NCBI RefSeq assembly: GCF_041260155.1
Contig: NC_091933.1
Coordinates: forward strand, 37,232,793 to 37,296,792
Origin: Ptychodera flava
Lineage: Eukaryota > Hemichordata > Enteropneusta > Ptychoderidae
DNA length: 64,000 nt
Reading direction: 5' to 3'
Each line of letters opens with the position of its first letter. Position 1 is the stretch's first letter. The notes below the pieces were generated by a model. It searched no databases, was not told the DNA's origin, and saw only the letters and a list, made by a program, of their open reading frames with translations. Both the position numbers and the translations under genes were made by a program. Shown here one piece after another: positions 22,001 to 32,261 of this stretch.

Positions 22001-25000
22001 CTCGGATACGCAACGACCTGAGCACGCGAAGTACCATACTTTTTTGCATCTGATATTTGTCTCAACCAATCGTACGATTTTAGCCAGATCTGATCGAAAT
22101 CACTTTTCCTGACCTTCGGATCCTTACAAATACGAGACATTGGCGGCAATGGCAGTTGACAATAGCATAGATGCTTTGACAGAGTGTCCGCTGGCAAAAA
22201 TGCAACACCGAGCATTCGTGTACCGTGTCCGTTGTATGAAATGGACGGTGTCTGTACGGTACGGTCGGCAGCTTAACACATTTCAAGCTTTTTGAATTGA
22301 AGTCTTAGCCAGTGTTCATCGGCACTACGGCCGTTTCACACTTGAAAAGCTTGCTGAAATAAGAGCGTGACACAATCGCCGCTGAGAAACATAGGTCTTC
22401 AACCATTTACTAAAGAGTATCGGCGCCGGCGGATATGAAACAGGATCGGGCGAAAAAATAAAGGATCGGGGCCGTCGAGAACATTGAAGATTGCATGCAG
22501 TCGCAAAACAAACCGACAGCAGGGCATGAGATTTAAAAAGTGCTGGTGAGCTGAAAATCACTCTCCTAAAATTATCTGCGGGAGTGTTACGAGAGTGATA
22601 AAAGTACTCCCCTGAAATGCATAGGGAGAGTGAAGCAAATAAAAAGAATTATGAAATCGTTAATTGTGTCTTGTGCATTCTACTTGAGAATATCTATTTT
22701 TATTTTTTTTTTCTGATTTTTGTTTTTGTTATATTTGTTTGTAATAGGAACTTAAGGTAAGTATTATTATAGTCAGAACCAGTATCGGCAATACAGTCCT
22801 GACCACTGGACTAGTCACAAAATACAGACAACTTACTGTGCTATGATATAACACTATCGATGTAGCACTCTGTAATTAACATTATTTATAACGACCTTGT
22901 AGCTAATTACAATCTACGATGACAATTTTCTGTTGACAAAATAATTTTTTCTTTTTATGTCTTCAGAAGTTTTACATACTCAGTTTTACTTCACAATTTT
23001 CCCTTGTTGCACTCCTCTCAGAACGTCTACTTTTGAAGTTCAATATCGCGATGCTCTTTTGTTTGCAAGGCTGGTTTTCGCCCGAGTGTGAGTGCTCATG
23101 GGTTGAATGAGAATAACAATGGCGGCGGATATACGAACGCTTCCCTCGCATAGAGAGAGAAAAGTAGCATAAGTTTATAAGCGCGGCTGAGCACATCGTG
23201 TACCTGAGCGAAGTGGGTGTGCTCGAAAACGAAGATCAGTGCAAGTTTTGGATTCAAATCGGCTGTTTTCGGCGGAGAAACTGCGCGCCGTATTTCCGAG
23301 GAGGTTTTCATAGTACATATGAGGGCGGCGATCATGCATCAAGATCAACGTCTTCAAATGTTTCTCCAAACTGCATAGTCAATTCTTGTCGAAATCTCTG
23401 TGCTCTTAATTCATCGAGAATACGGTTCTTCCTAATTATGCAGTCAGCCAACACTTTTCAAGAAAATGAGTACCAACAAATGAGGGAGGATCGCAAAAAT
23501 TCGTGTTGAATGAATTGCCTGTATGATCTATGGGAGCGCCCGCTCCAGACAGATGCCAGGCTTACCGTACTTCAATATAGCAGTCGTGGTTGCGTACTCT
23601 GTACAGACATCGCATATAAAGCAACACAATTTGATGAGTTTACTAGCCACGGCCACGGCTAATCCCTTGTAGGGACCGTGTGTTTTCGGAACGCGAATAG
23701 CGCTGATCGCAAATGACGTCACTGTTCTCTCTCATTAATATGCATAAATAAACATTTGTCCGCATTTTCCGCATAAACGACGAAAATAAAACCTGCCAGT
23801 GTTAGAAAGGCTATTTAGCGTCACACTTATTCGTATGAATTGATAACTGAGACTACAAGCTGCAACAATAGCCGCGCATACAACGACAAAAATTTGTCCG
23901 AATTTCTGCATATTTGTCCGAAAGTCGCGCGCGTGCAGCTATATTTAGTAACAAAACCCGAAATCGCGATCAACGCTATTGATATACATGTATAGCAAGC
24001 TTAGAAATAGAAGACACGGTATGGGCGCGCACACGTACACATGGCCTTTGTTTCTCTTGTTCATATGTTCGCTACAATTTGATTAATTTTTACAAAAAAG
24101 AAGCTGAAGTCTGCAGGCTGTAGCCTGTCATTCCGATGATGAACACGTGCTCAGACGCCAGTTTTTTTGCAGTGCATTCATCCTGTGAACATGTCGCAAC
24201 CTGTCCAAGTTGCCACGCGAGCGGAAAATCGTTTGCGTGGATTTTGATTTGCGCGAGCGCTAGGCGAGCGGAGCGATCGCTCGCCTCAAATCTCATGCCC
24301 TGCGACAGATGTGTGAACGGTCCCTCTTTATTACACGACGATGTCAGTTGCTGTCATTTTATTCAATAGGCTTTCAGATATTGTTCGGACAACTGACTGT
24401 GAAAACAGTTTAGGCGACAGAAAACAAAGTTGGGCGGGCGAGATTAAAGGCGGGCGGGCGAGATTAAAGGTGGGCGGCGACAAAAAGAAGCCGGGCGCAC
24501 CGCCCGTCAAAAACCCCTTGTGGAGAACACTGACCCTACCCTTCGAAACTTTATTGTGCTTATGCTCAAACTGTTAACAGGACAGAAGTGGTATTTAGAG
24601 GTCAAAGTTGCCAAATTGTTGACCCCATGTTGAGTGCGTAGTAATTGGACTGCTATCGCAATAATCGGACGTCGTATTTGGAATATGATTATGGGTCCTA
24701 CTAATTACTGCCCGTGACTGCCTGTAGCTGCCCGAGGACTGCCCGAGGAGCAAGTAGGCCAAATTTCGCCAATTTTAACACTAACCCAATAGCTTGAACT
24801 TACTGTGTATATCATGCCTGGCTAACCAAAAATATCATTGATTTGGTGTTTTCTGTAGCGGTTACCGGGGGGCTTTAGAACCCGCAAGACACCGGGCTTT
24901 CGACTAGAAAGATGTCCCCATCTTGATTGTGAGATCATGCCATTCAGTGCAAGGGATGGTAGGCTGTCAAGCTGTACGCGCTCGGCAAGGTTACTGTACC

Positions 25001-28000
25001 ACCTCTCGGACAGAATGGTATGATCTCACTATTACAGCCCTGCTGTTAGCTGGCGACGCGATGTCGACGTCCTTCAAGCCCGGCGTCTTCTGAGTTCCAA
25101 AACCGCCAGAGAAAACATCAGGTTAACGCCAAATCAATGATACCCCGGTATTTTTGGCTGGCTGGGCATGATATAAATTGAACCTATTGGCCTAGTGTTA
25201 AAAAGGGCGAAATTTGGCCCACTTTTTTCCTCGGGCAGTTCTCGGGCAGTCCTCAGGCAGCTACGGGCAGTAATTAGTAGGACCAATGATTATAGGGGCT
25301 AAATACTGATATTTTGAAACTTCGAACCCCGATTTTCAATTTCGATGTGTTTAGAAAACTATATGGAAATATTTCGTGATAATTAGTTACGTTTAATCCA
25401 TGGACGACGCAACTATATTTTGACGTGTATAGCGCTTAGATATCGGACACGGGCTGTCTCTGTGTGTTGCGTTCGACACCTTGTATCGTACGGTGTGGCT
25501 AACTTCGCCAAGTTTGTAGCCCGAAATAGCTTCTACCAAAAAAACTATCCAAAACGGGACAGCAGCGTCACCTGACTTAATATGCGGTAGCATGACTTGT
25601 AAAACGCTATCAATACGGAGCGAAGTGAGTACAATGAACAGCATGTCATTAAATGTCCGAAAACTGAGGTCGTCCGAAAACTGTCACACTGAGTGTACAG
25701 GGCCTTCAGCATTGTAGCTGTACTGGTGAGCGAGGTCGCAAAAACCAAACTCACCGACCGCCTCACTGTAGAGCTACAATTTTGCAGCTATTGCCGTCCA
25801 ACCCAATTACCCAGGCTGAACCTCGAGCTACAGTACTGCAGCTATTCACGACTGTGCCCTACTTTTCCCTCAGTTGTGTTGTGTTTTTCGACAAGTCACA
25901 ACAGGGCTGGGCTAAACTGACTTAGTACCAAAAATCACTTTGGGCTTGGTTAATATGTGGATTAGGTTTCTGATACAATAATATATATTTAATTTCTGAT
26001 GTCCAAAGTAGAAGCCTCCCAACCAATGTAATGATGCTCAATCGAGACTATTGCTTGATTGAAAAGTATGTATTACTTTTGTAAATTAGTTCCAAGAAAA
26101 ATGAAGCATGAAATCATCATGTTTTATGGCTTAATTTTCACAGCTTTGTCGTGCTGGTAAACTTTGAGATGTCTGACAATTGTTTTTCAGTGATATTGTT
26201 CAGGAGGAAATGGAGCACTTTGGATAGGGTGACCTGACGATTTTTAAAACTGAAATCTTTTGCCAAAATCTTGATGGCACCTGTTGAAAGTGTGGTATAA
26301 AGTCCCAATCTGGAAAAATGATTTGGCTAATTAGCATAATCACAATTTGGCAACCTCTGGAAATCAAAGTTTCCAAATTCTTTCTCTGAGAATATTGTAA
26401 TGAGGAATAATAAGACAGTGTGACCAAAATTCGGACTCAATATGGTTTAAATGGCTGAAAGATGACTAGTAACTGTACAATTATGAGTCAGTGAAAGGTG
26501 CATTTATAGTTTCCAAATTAATTCCCTGAAATATTGTATAGGTAGATAAGTCCAGTGAAAGAAAATGGAAGATTGTCCTCACGCTGACCTTTGTGTTTCC
26601 AGTATCATGGATACAAGCCATTGTTTCTGGTCAATGACAGGTGCACACGGGTGAAAAAGCAAGTTGTTCAGGTACGGCACTATTGCAAACCTTACTTCCG
26701 CTTCGGGAAACCGTGGGCGCTTATTTGCACTGCATAGGTGAGCCTGTTTAGAGCAGAGAACCAGTAGAAAAATATCTAAGGTACAATTTACCCGCATGGC
26801 CATTCCTTCCCTTCTTAGAAAACAATGCCAGAAGTCATAGACGTTTCAAAGTATAAATTTCATCAGCAGTTTCTCAGAAGAAAAAAGACATTTTTTTGGA
26901 AATTTTTGCATTCATCTTGACTTCCTAGTCTTCACAACATTCACTGAGAAATGCAACTATTTCCATTCACGCGATCTCTCATCGCAGCCATTCGCGTGCG
27001 AGTAGACGACTTCCAAGATGGCATCCCCTTGGTATATGTATAAATACCAAAAGGAGCTTATATGGTGAGTCGGTGGCATCTGTATGTATGTATGTATGTA
27101 TGTATATATGTTAGTATGTGCATAAGTATATGTACAGTATGTCCATCCATCTCAAAAACTCCCAAACTGCCGCACCTACCATCTTAGTGTTTGGTGTACA
27201 GGTAGACCCAGGGGTTGAGATGTGAATTTGTTCAAATGAACATGTCAGTGTCAAAATATGCAAATGAGGTAAGAAAAAGGGAAAATGTGAGGGAAAGGTG
27301 GCAGTAACTGCAATATCCTACATGGTGAGTCATTTCCTGTCATTGTTCATGAACTCTTACATATTGGCAGACTTGCTAAAACTAAGAGGGAATGTGTTAA
27401 AACATTCCTCTGTTATGCATGTTCCTAAAGTTTACCTCCATTACTTAAGTTTCAGACCTCATTTATTTTTGTCATTCTTGTTTTTCTGGTTTAAAGATTT
27501 CTTGAATGGACCAATTCAAACCAAATGTGAGTACACTGTCTTTGACGGTATTTTTATTTAGGTAAAATCATGGAGAAAAACTATGTTTATGGCTACTGTA
27601 AGTGATATGGTATTTCAGTGATGAACTTTCTTCTTTTTCAGACCCACATGTGAAATTACTTTTGGAAGCATTGAAGGAGAATGGATGGTAGGGATTAGTC
27701 ATGTTTAAATACCCATTCACACAATTCAGAAGGCATCTATTCCATGCAAGATTACAAAATTGTTACAGGCAACAATGGTCGGTCAATATGTGACCATGCA
27801 TCCACACTTATGAACCTAAATAAGATTTGAGCTTTAGATTACATAGTGACTTGCAAATACTAAACTAGTATAATGTAGATCTCATCGCTGTCAAAATTAG
27901 GGTCAGACACACACAGGACTTCTCAAGCACACTTTTGCAAGGATAGAAATCATAATCACAATTACGCTCAGAATGCTTTATGTCACATGCAGCCTTTATA

Positions 28001-31000
28001 AAACAACATCGACTTTGATTGTCAATGCATTCAAGGAGTGAGTTCTGTGTTTATATCTTCTTCTGTACTGTGAATATGTGAACTATACAGAAGCAAATTC
28101 AGAACACAGACTAAATATTAAACAGAGATTGTGGAATCCCTTACATGTGAACTCTTCCCTCCCCCCCGGCCCCACTATATCTTCATTTGTTATTCTTTAA
28201 TGATCTGTGTATCTTAGACCATATAGGTAGATAATTTGTTCTTTATTGTGGCAGCCCATGCTTCATCATTGTTTCTGTGTCTGTTTCCTTTGTCTTGCAG
28301 TGAAGCATTTCAAGATCGTCATTTCTCATGTGAACAGTGTTCAACTGTTGTCAGCGGAGGATTTGACTCAGAATCATCACAGGTACTTGTCACCATTATA
28401 TCAGCCTATGAATTTGAAAGACAGAAAGCAGATGCAGCATGAGAAACGAGTGATCAGAGTATTTCCTTTGCAGGGCTTTATTGGTAAACTTGTGTTGACA
28501 TCTCTTGTCACCATTATATCTGCTTGTAACAGTTTTGATGAAGTTTCCATGTGTCTATGCTATGCTATGCTTTCCCTATGAATTGCACTGCACAAAATAA
28601 GAATTTCTTTTGCTGATTGAGGTTGCAAATTTCATGTTGCAAAGTTATCATCACTCTGTATCTTAATAGTCAAAATTGTAAAAACTTGAGTTGACTGTTA
28701 CATGGCCAAGTAAAAAAAAATCAAAATGTTAATGCAATCATGAAGATGTTGTTCAGCAGTAGCAGTTTGATGCCATCTTTCTGTCTTTTCAGATTGTTCT
28801 CTGTCAGAACAACATCCAAACTCAGGCAGGAATGGATCGTGTCCTCACTCATGAACTGATTCATGCCTTTGATCATTGTAGGGCAAAGGTCAACTGGAAT
28901 GATGTCAGACACTTGGCGTGCAGTGAGGTGAGGCACTGGATGGGGCTTTATCAATCGGATTAAAATCACATGTGCAGATGGGTCAGTCTTTTGGTCAATG
29001 CAGTAATGCTAATGACCATAACGCTATTGCGCAAAAGACCAACCCATCTCTACCCCCCCAATTTTCACCAGATTGGGCTTATCAGATGCCAGAGCTGGGA
29101 GATCAATAGCAAGTAATGTGTGTGGCCATCCACTTTCAAACTGTTGTTTTTATCTAAAATTGTGACAAGTGGTTTCATCCACCTACTTAGTATTCCAAAG
29201 ACTGTCTCTTCCCCCACAGGCACATGGAATGTTCACTGTGGTATGGACAGAAAAAAAATGGAAGGTATGACACAGTTTTGCCCTCCAGGCCAAGAATCCC
29301 ATACAGCATGACATTTATGGTTGAATAAAGGGTCTAAGTCAGTAGCTATATATGTGTTGTATTTACTGGCTAAGTTTGAAATGTTTGGCCCAGGACTTAG
29401 TCACAATATTGGCTCAAAACCATTTAAGCATGGCTGTTGCATACTAACGTATGTAAGAGCAGCGTATTGTCAAAAATGGAAGTAAATTACAATTAGCATG
29501 CATAACACTGGGATACTAGCTATCTATGTATAGATGGTGATTATTTCACCATAAGCAATGAAATACATCAAATTTTATTGTCGTTACTGTCCCAGAGGAC
29601 CAAACTGTGACATTCCTTAAAATTAAAGCAAAACTGTGTGTTTCATATAAATATATACTGTAACATGCCTTCCCCCTCTTTACATCATACTGGACACTCT
29701 AAGCACCTGTGGCACACCCTCACCCCCACCCCCTGTTTGGAGAGGAGTATTGAGGAACTGATTGTATCTCAGAGAAAATTTTAACATTACACCGCAATTT
29801 CACAGTGAAAGGGCTAAATTCAAATCGCACCTTTGCAATGAAAACCTGTTTCTCATTTTTGCCAAATGATCATTAATCACTGAATCAAAAGATGGTCAAA
29901 TGCAAGGGTTACTGAAAAATGTTTTTTGATCATAAGATAAATGTATTGGCTGAAAATTTACGACTCTTTGAAATTCGAGATGATTCTTACCAGTATTCTC
30001 AGTGTTGACTAAGTCGAAAAACAGTGAATGTCTTGCTTTCCTTTTTACACAGAGCTTGTAAAAGTAGCAAAGAATTGCCAGTGCTTTGGGCTTTGAAGTT
30101 TTTGCTGAAAATCTGTCAGGGATGCAAATTGTTCTGGAATGTGGCAATCTTGTCTCATTATTGTAAAGGACTATGCAGTGTCCAGGAAGTTTTATTACGC
30201 ATGTAAATTTTGTTAGGTTGATCACTCTCTCTCTGCCAGGAGAAGTCTGTTAGAAAATGTTGCTGGTCTCACAATTGCACCAAAAAACGTGTTTTTCTAC
30301 TTTTCATGTGTGAACACTGTAGTGGATTGCAATTCGTAAAATACACTCTCGGGCACTACTCAGTTTCAGCTCAATGCAATACACAGTAAAACAAGAATCA
30401 GGACATTAATTTCGACCACAAGGGAAATGTACATCCTAATTGTTGATGACTAGTGAATGGAGATCCAGCTATTTCAGAGAAAATAATCAGTTTCCAAGTA
30501 CAGAGGTGGAGAAAGAATTGAGCGGTATGGGTAGCAGGCCAGAGTCAAGAATATAGATTGAAATTATATCCATTCTTTGGAGATACTGTATTTTGCTCTG
30601 AGTCAGTAGATTACTGTAGTCTTTATAACACGCCACATGTTCATTCCGTGTCGCGATTCGCCAGAATACGTCACGTGACGAGAAAATAGATACGTCTAGT
30701 CCCCATCGTATCGACAAAAGTGACGTCAGAGGGTATTTTTTGAAAAGCTATTTCCCTAGGGAAAAAGTTCTGACCAAATTTGGAAAAGTGCCCGGTCACG
30801 TGACCGTAGTGTCCTCTGCAGCTTTGCAACAATGGCGGGTGACTAGAACGTGATGTGCGTCCGGGATAGGTGACGACACATTCTCTAAAACAGATTTTCC
30901 AACATTTTCCAACATTCCAACAGCCGTAGGAACTTGAATAGCTCATCGACGGAAAAGATTAAGGTACAACTAAGGATGTGAGTCGCTGGGTATGCTTAGA

Positions 31001-32261
31001 ATATTTTTTGAAAGAAAGTGGTACCACGTACAACTGAAAGCGCTGTGGAAACATCGCCCAGTGAACTTGTCAAAATGGATTGTTGCGGTGCAAAATATAA
31101 CAATACAACATGAGCATGTGGTGTGTTATAAAACACCTATAGCCTGGTCTTTATTCGGGCTATAGCGCTCGTCTATTACCCCTCGTGGCCGTGAGTTACC
31201 AGAAACACATCGCTATACCCCTCGGCCTACGGCCTCAGGGAATAGCAATATGTTTCTGGTAACACACGGCCCCTCGGGGTAATAGACGGGCGCTATAGCC
31301 CTCATGACCAGGCAATAGGTGTTTTAGTAGTCTGTATATTTTATAAAAATAATGGTGCACTTGTAGATGGAGAATATATACATTATAGTAGCATAATGAT
31401 GAAGTATGGCTGAAGTATATTTTCCACAAGTATATAACGTCAAAAATTATAAAATTTTAAAGTTACAAATAAACAGTGTGTTTCATATAAATTTTAATGA
31501 ATCAAAGTGCCCCATGCCTATCTCAGTCCAGTAAGCTCAGTAAATGGAAAGTTGAAAACTTGGGCCGTAGACGTAAATGCTGGCATATGGTTTCATTATT
31601 TTCTTGGTGTAGATCCGAGCAGCAAACCTGAGTGGAGAGTGCTCCTTTGTCATGGAACATGTGGGAAGATTCCATAGAATGCAGTACGGTTTCATGAAAC
31701 ATCATCAGGTGGGTTGAACTAACTGCAAGAAAAAGCACAGATCAGTATCATGAGAGTTCAGCATGCTCATTTCAAAAAACAAAAGTACAGTACCAGTCTC
31801 TGACAGAGCAGCATTGCTGGATGAAAAAACAGAAGTTACACTGATTGCGGACGATGAGGGCAGCATACAATGAATCCTCCATTGATATGTTAATATGTTT
31901 TTAATTTTGCAAATATATCTATGCTCAGGGAAGACATGACTTTATCATGGGACAATAAATTTTTCTCAATGAGTCATTGAAGTGAATTTTCCTACAAAAA
32001 TTAACTTGATTGCAATAGCATACGGATATTTTGTCATTGAATTGTCTCTTTCTCTTTTGAAACCCTTTATAGACCTGTGTGAAAGATAGAGCTATACGGT
32101 CAGTTTTAGCAGCCAGAGAGGTACCAAGGCCTGTAGTGGAAAAAGCAGTGGATGAGGTCTTTGATTCTTGTTTCAACGATCATGAACCATTTCACAAAAT
32201 ACCCAGGAATAAATCTGACGCTAAAGCTGCATTCAGGGAGCGTTATCAATATGACCTTTAG
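19028..32261 (+). CDS. ATP23: ATP23, mitochondrial inner-membrane-associated metalloprotease
   Basis: ATP23 (in mammals also called XRCC6BP1) is a zinc protease of the mitochondrial intermembrane space that processes ATP synthase subunit 6 in yeast and assists its assembly. Six coding exons with consistent phases: 19028-19262, 27642-27687, 28301-28382, 28793-28927, 31613-31708 and 32073-32261, total 783 bases, 260 aa (mammalian forms are about 246). The HExxH site is [11 protein letters not shown]141-E142-H145. The family cysteines appear in [28 protein letters not shown] and [10 protein letters not shown]. The N-terminal 70 residues are poorly conserved; exon 1 is tied in by the [14 protein letters not shown] junction and matching phase. 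The start is the ATG in AACATGGCGGCC. Intron 1 is 8.4 kb and full of inverted-repeat elements; the rest are 0.4-2.7 kb. All active-site residues are intact, so the gene looks functional. Confidence 0.95.
19372..20490. mobile_element. Foldback element with another element inserted in its left arm
   Basis: The left arm is in two pieces (about 19434-19514 and 20089-20150); the right arm is about 20333-20480. Matching blocks include GGTTGGACT, GCTGCAAAATTGTAGCGC, the GGTCGGTGATTTTTGGTTTTTGCGACTTCGCTCACC region, and AGAGGTGAAAATAAGCGCA. The left arm is split by the 574-bp element 19515-20088. The extra left sequence from about 19372 (CTACAGTACTGTAGCTCGAGG) is shared in inverted form with 25810-25860. 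Confidence 0.75.
19515..20088. mobile_element. 574-bp element with perfect 20-bp terminal inverted repeats
   Basis: Left end TAGACCACTTTCCCGGAAGT (19515-19534) and right end 20069-20088 are exact reverse complements. It interrupts a foldback arm whose sister arm (near 20393-20404) gives the empty site: ACAA|TGCC. Comparing the two shows no duplicated target bases. No transposase frame was recognised. Confidence 0.8.
20501..20655. mobile_element. Hairpin MITE flanked by 13-bp direct repeats
   Basis: The ends pair as TGATTAAAACCAGATGTAGA against TCTACATCTGATTTTAATCA. The centre holds a second strong hairpin (ATTCTCTTGCTGTCGCCT against AGGCGACAGCAAGAGAAT around 20557-20602). TTGCCGTCCTAGC stands immediately left (20488-20500) and right (20656-20668), probably a target duplication or part of one. 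Confidence 0.8.
20669..20990. repeat. Inverted partial copy of the 20091-20393 foldback core
   Basis: Sequence such as CGTGTTTAAACAAATACCAAACCCCATAACGACAAGG and the TTCAGTAGTGACAAATTGGTACGACC block is the reverse complement, with differences, of 20180-20270. ACACTCAGTGTGACAGTTTTCGGAC-like sequence (about 20902-20926) reappears inverted at about 25674-25698. The segment is therefore the left part of a further foldback whose right part lies at 25640-25860 after several insertions. Confidence 0.6.
20991..24532. mobile_element. hAT-like element, 3.5 kb, with 15-bp terminal inverted repeats
   Basis: Left end CAGTGTTCTCCACAA (20991-21005) and right end TTGTGGAGAACACTG (24518-24532) are exact inverse copies with the CAGTG start typical of hAT superfamily ends. 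ACCCT flanks both sides (left ends at 20990, right begins at 24533), a partial match where an 8-base duplication is expected. Subterminal GGCGGGCGG motifs occur at both ends. Inside, the minus strand at about 22020-22130 reads [17 protein letters not shown], loosely like the start of ZNF862/TTF-type hAT transposases. No DDE domain is recognised, so the element is non-autonomous or decayed. It contains dispersed repeat copy B. Confidence 0.7.
22845..23305. repeat. Dispersed repeat, copy B (see 4660-5110)
   Basis: Direct-orientation match to copy A, from GATGTAGCACTCTGTAA to GTATTTCCGAGGAG, including TCGCGATGCTCTTTTGTTTG and AGCGCGGCTGAGCACATCG. It lies wholly within the hAT-like element. Confidence 0.8.
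24693..25285. mobile_element. 593-bp hAT-type MITE with 8-bp target duplication
   Basis: Terminal inverted repeats begin GGGTCCTACTAATTACTGCC and extend inward with matched pairs for roughly 200 bases (for example AATATCATTGATTTGG against CCAAATCAATGATA). ATGATTAT stands directly before (24685-24692) and after (25286-25293). An 8-base duplication and long arms fit a non-autonomous hAT-like element. Confidence 0.88.
25640..25860. repeat. Right arm of the nested foldback complex
   Basis: The reverse complement of 25690-25860 matches 19375-19505: CTACAGTACTG, CTCGAGGTT, GGGTTGGAC, GCTGCAAAATTGTAGC, GAGGCGGTCGGTGA, GGTTTTTGCGAC. CCGAAAACTGTCACACTGAG matches 20902-20926 inverted. It closes a ~6.5-kb set of nested elements in ATP23 intron 1. 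Confidence 0.7.
27078..27116. repeat. (TATG)n microsatellite
   Basis: About eight TATG units with one TATA interruption, in ATP23 intron 1 some 500 bases before exon 2. Confidence 0.85.
30670..30804. promoter_or_regulatory. Two GTCACGTGAC palindromes in ATP23 intron 4
   Basis: GTCACGTGAC occurs at 30670-30679 and 30795-30804, 125 bases apart, in a locally CG-richer stretch with ACAATGGCGGGTGAC nearby (about 30830). The 10-mer is the CLEAR/E-box palindrome bound by MiT/TFE and USF factors in vertebrates. No transcript start can be seen, so a role as an internal promoter or enhancer is speculative. Confidence 0.35.
31127..31333. mobile_element. ~205-bp foldback MITE in ATP23 intron 4
   Basis: The arms start ATAAAACACCTAT.GCCTGGT on the left and end ACCAGGCAATAGGTGTTTTA on the right. 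They pair through GGGCTATAGCGC..GTCTATTACC, GGCCGTG.GTTACCAGAAACA and GCTAT, leaving a small centre near CGGCCTACGGCC. The arms are nearly complementary over about 90 bases each. Confidence 0.88.

Noticed and set aside
27012..27065. ATG at about 27019 ([14 protein letters not shown]) with donor ATATG|GTGAGT as an alternative ATP23 first exon
   Set aside because: It ends in phase 2, while ATP23 exon 2 at 27642 needs one preceding base. The exon at 19028-19262 has the right phase and the KC..NP junction.
28246..28581. 111-codon plus-strand frame
   Set aside because: Alternate frame across ATP23 exon 3 (28301-28382) and its introns.
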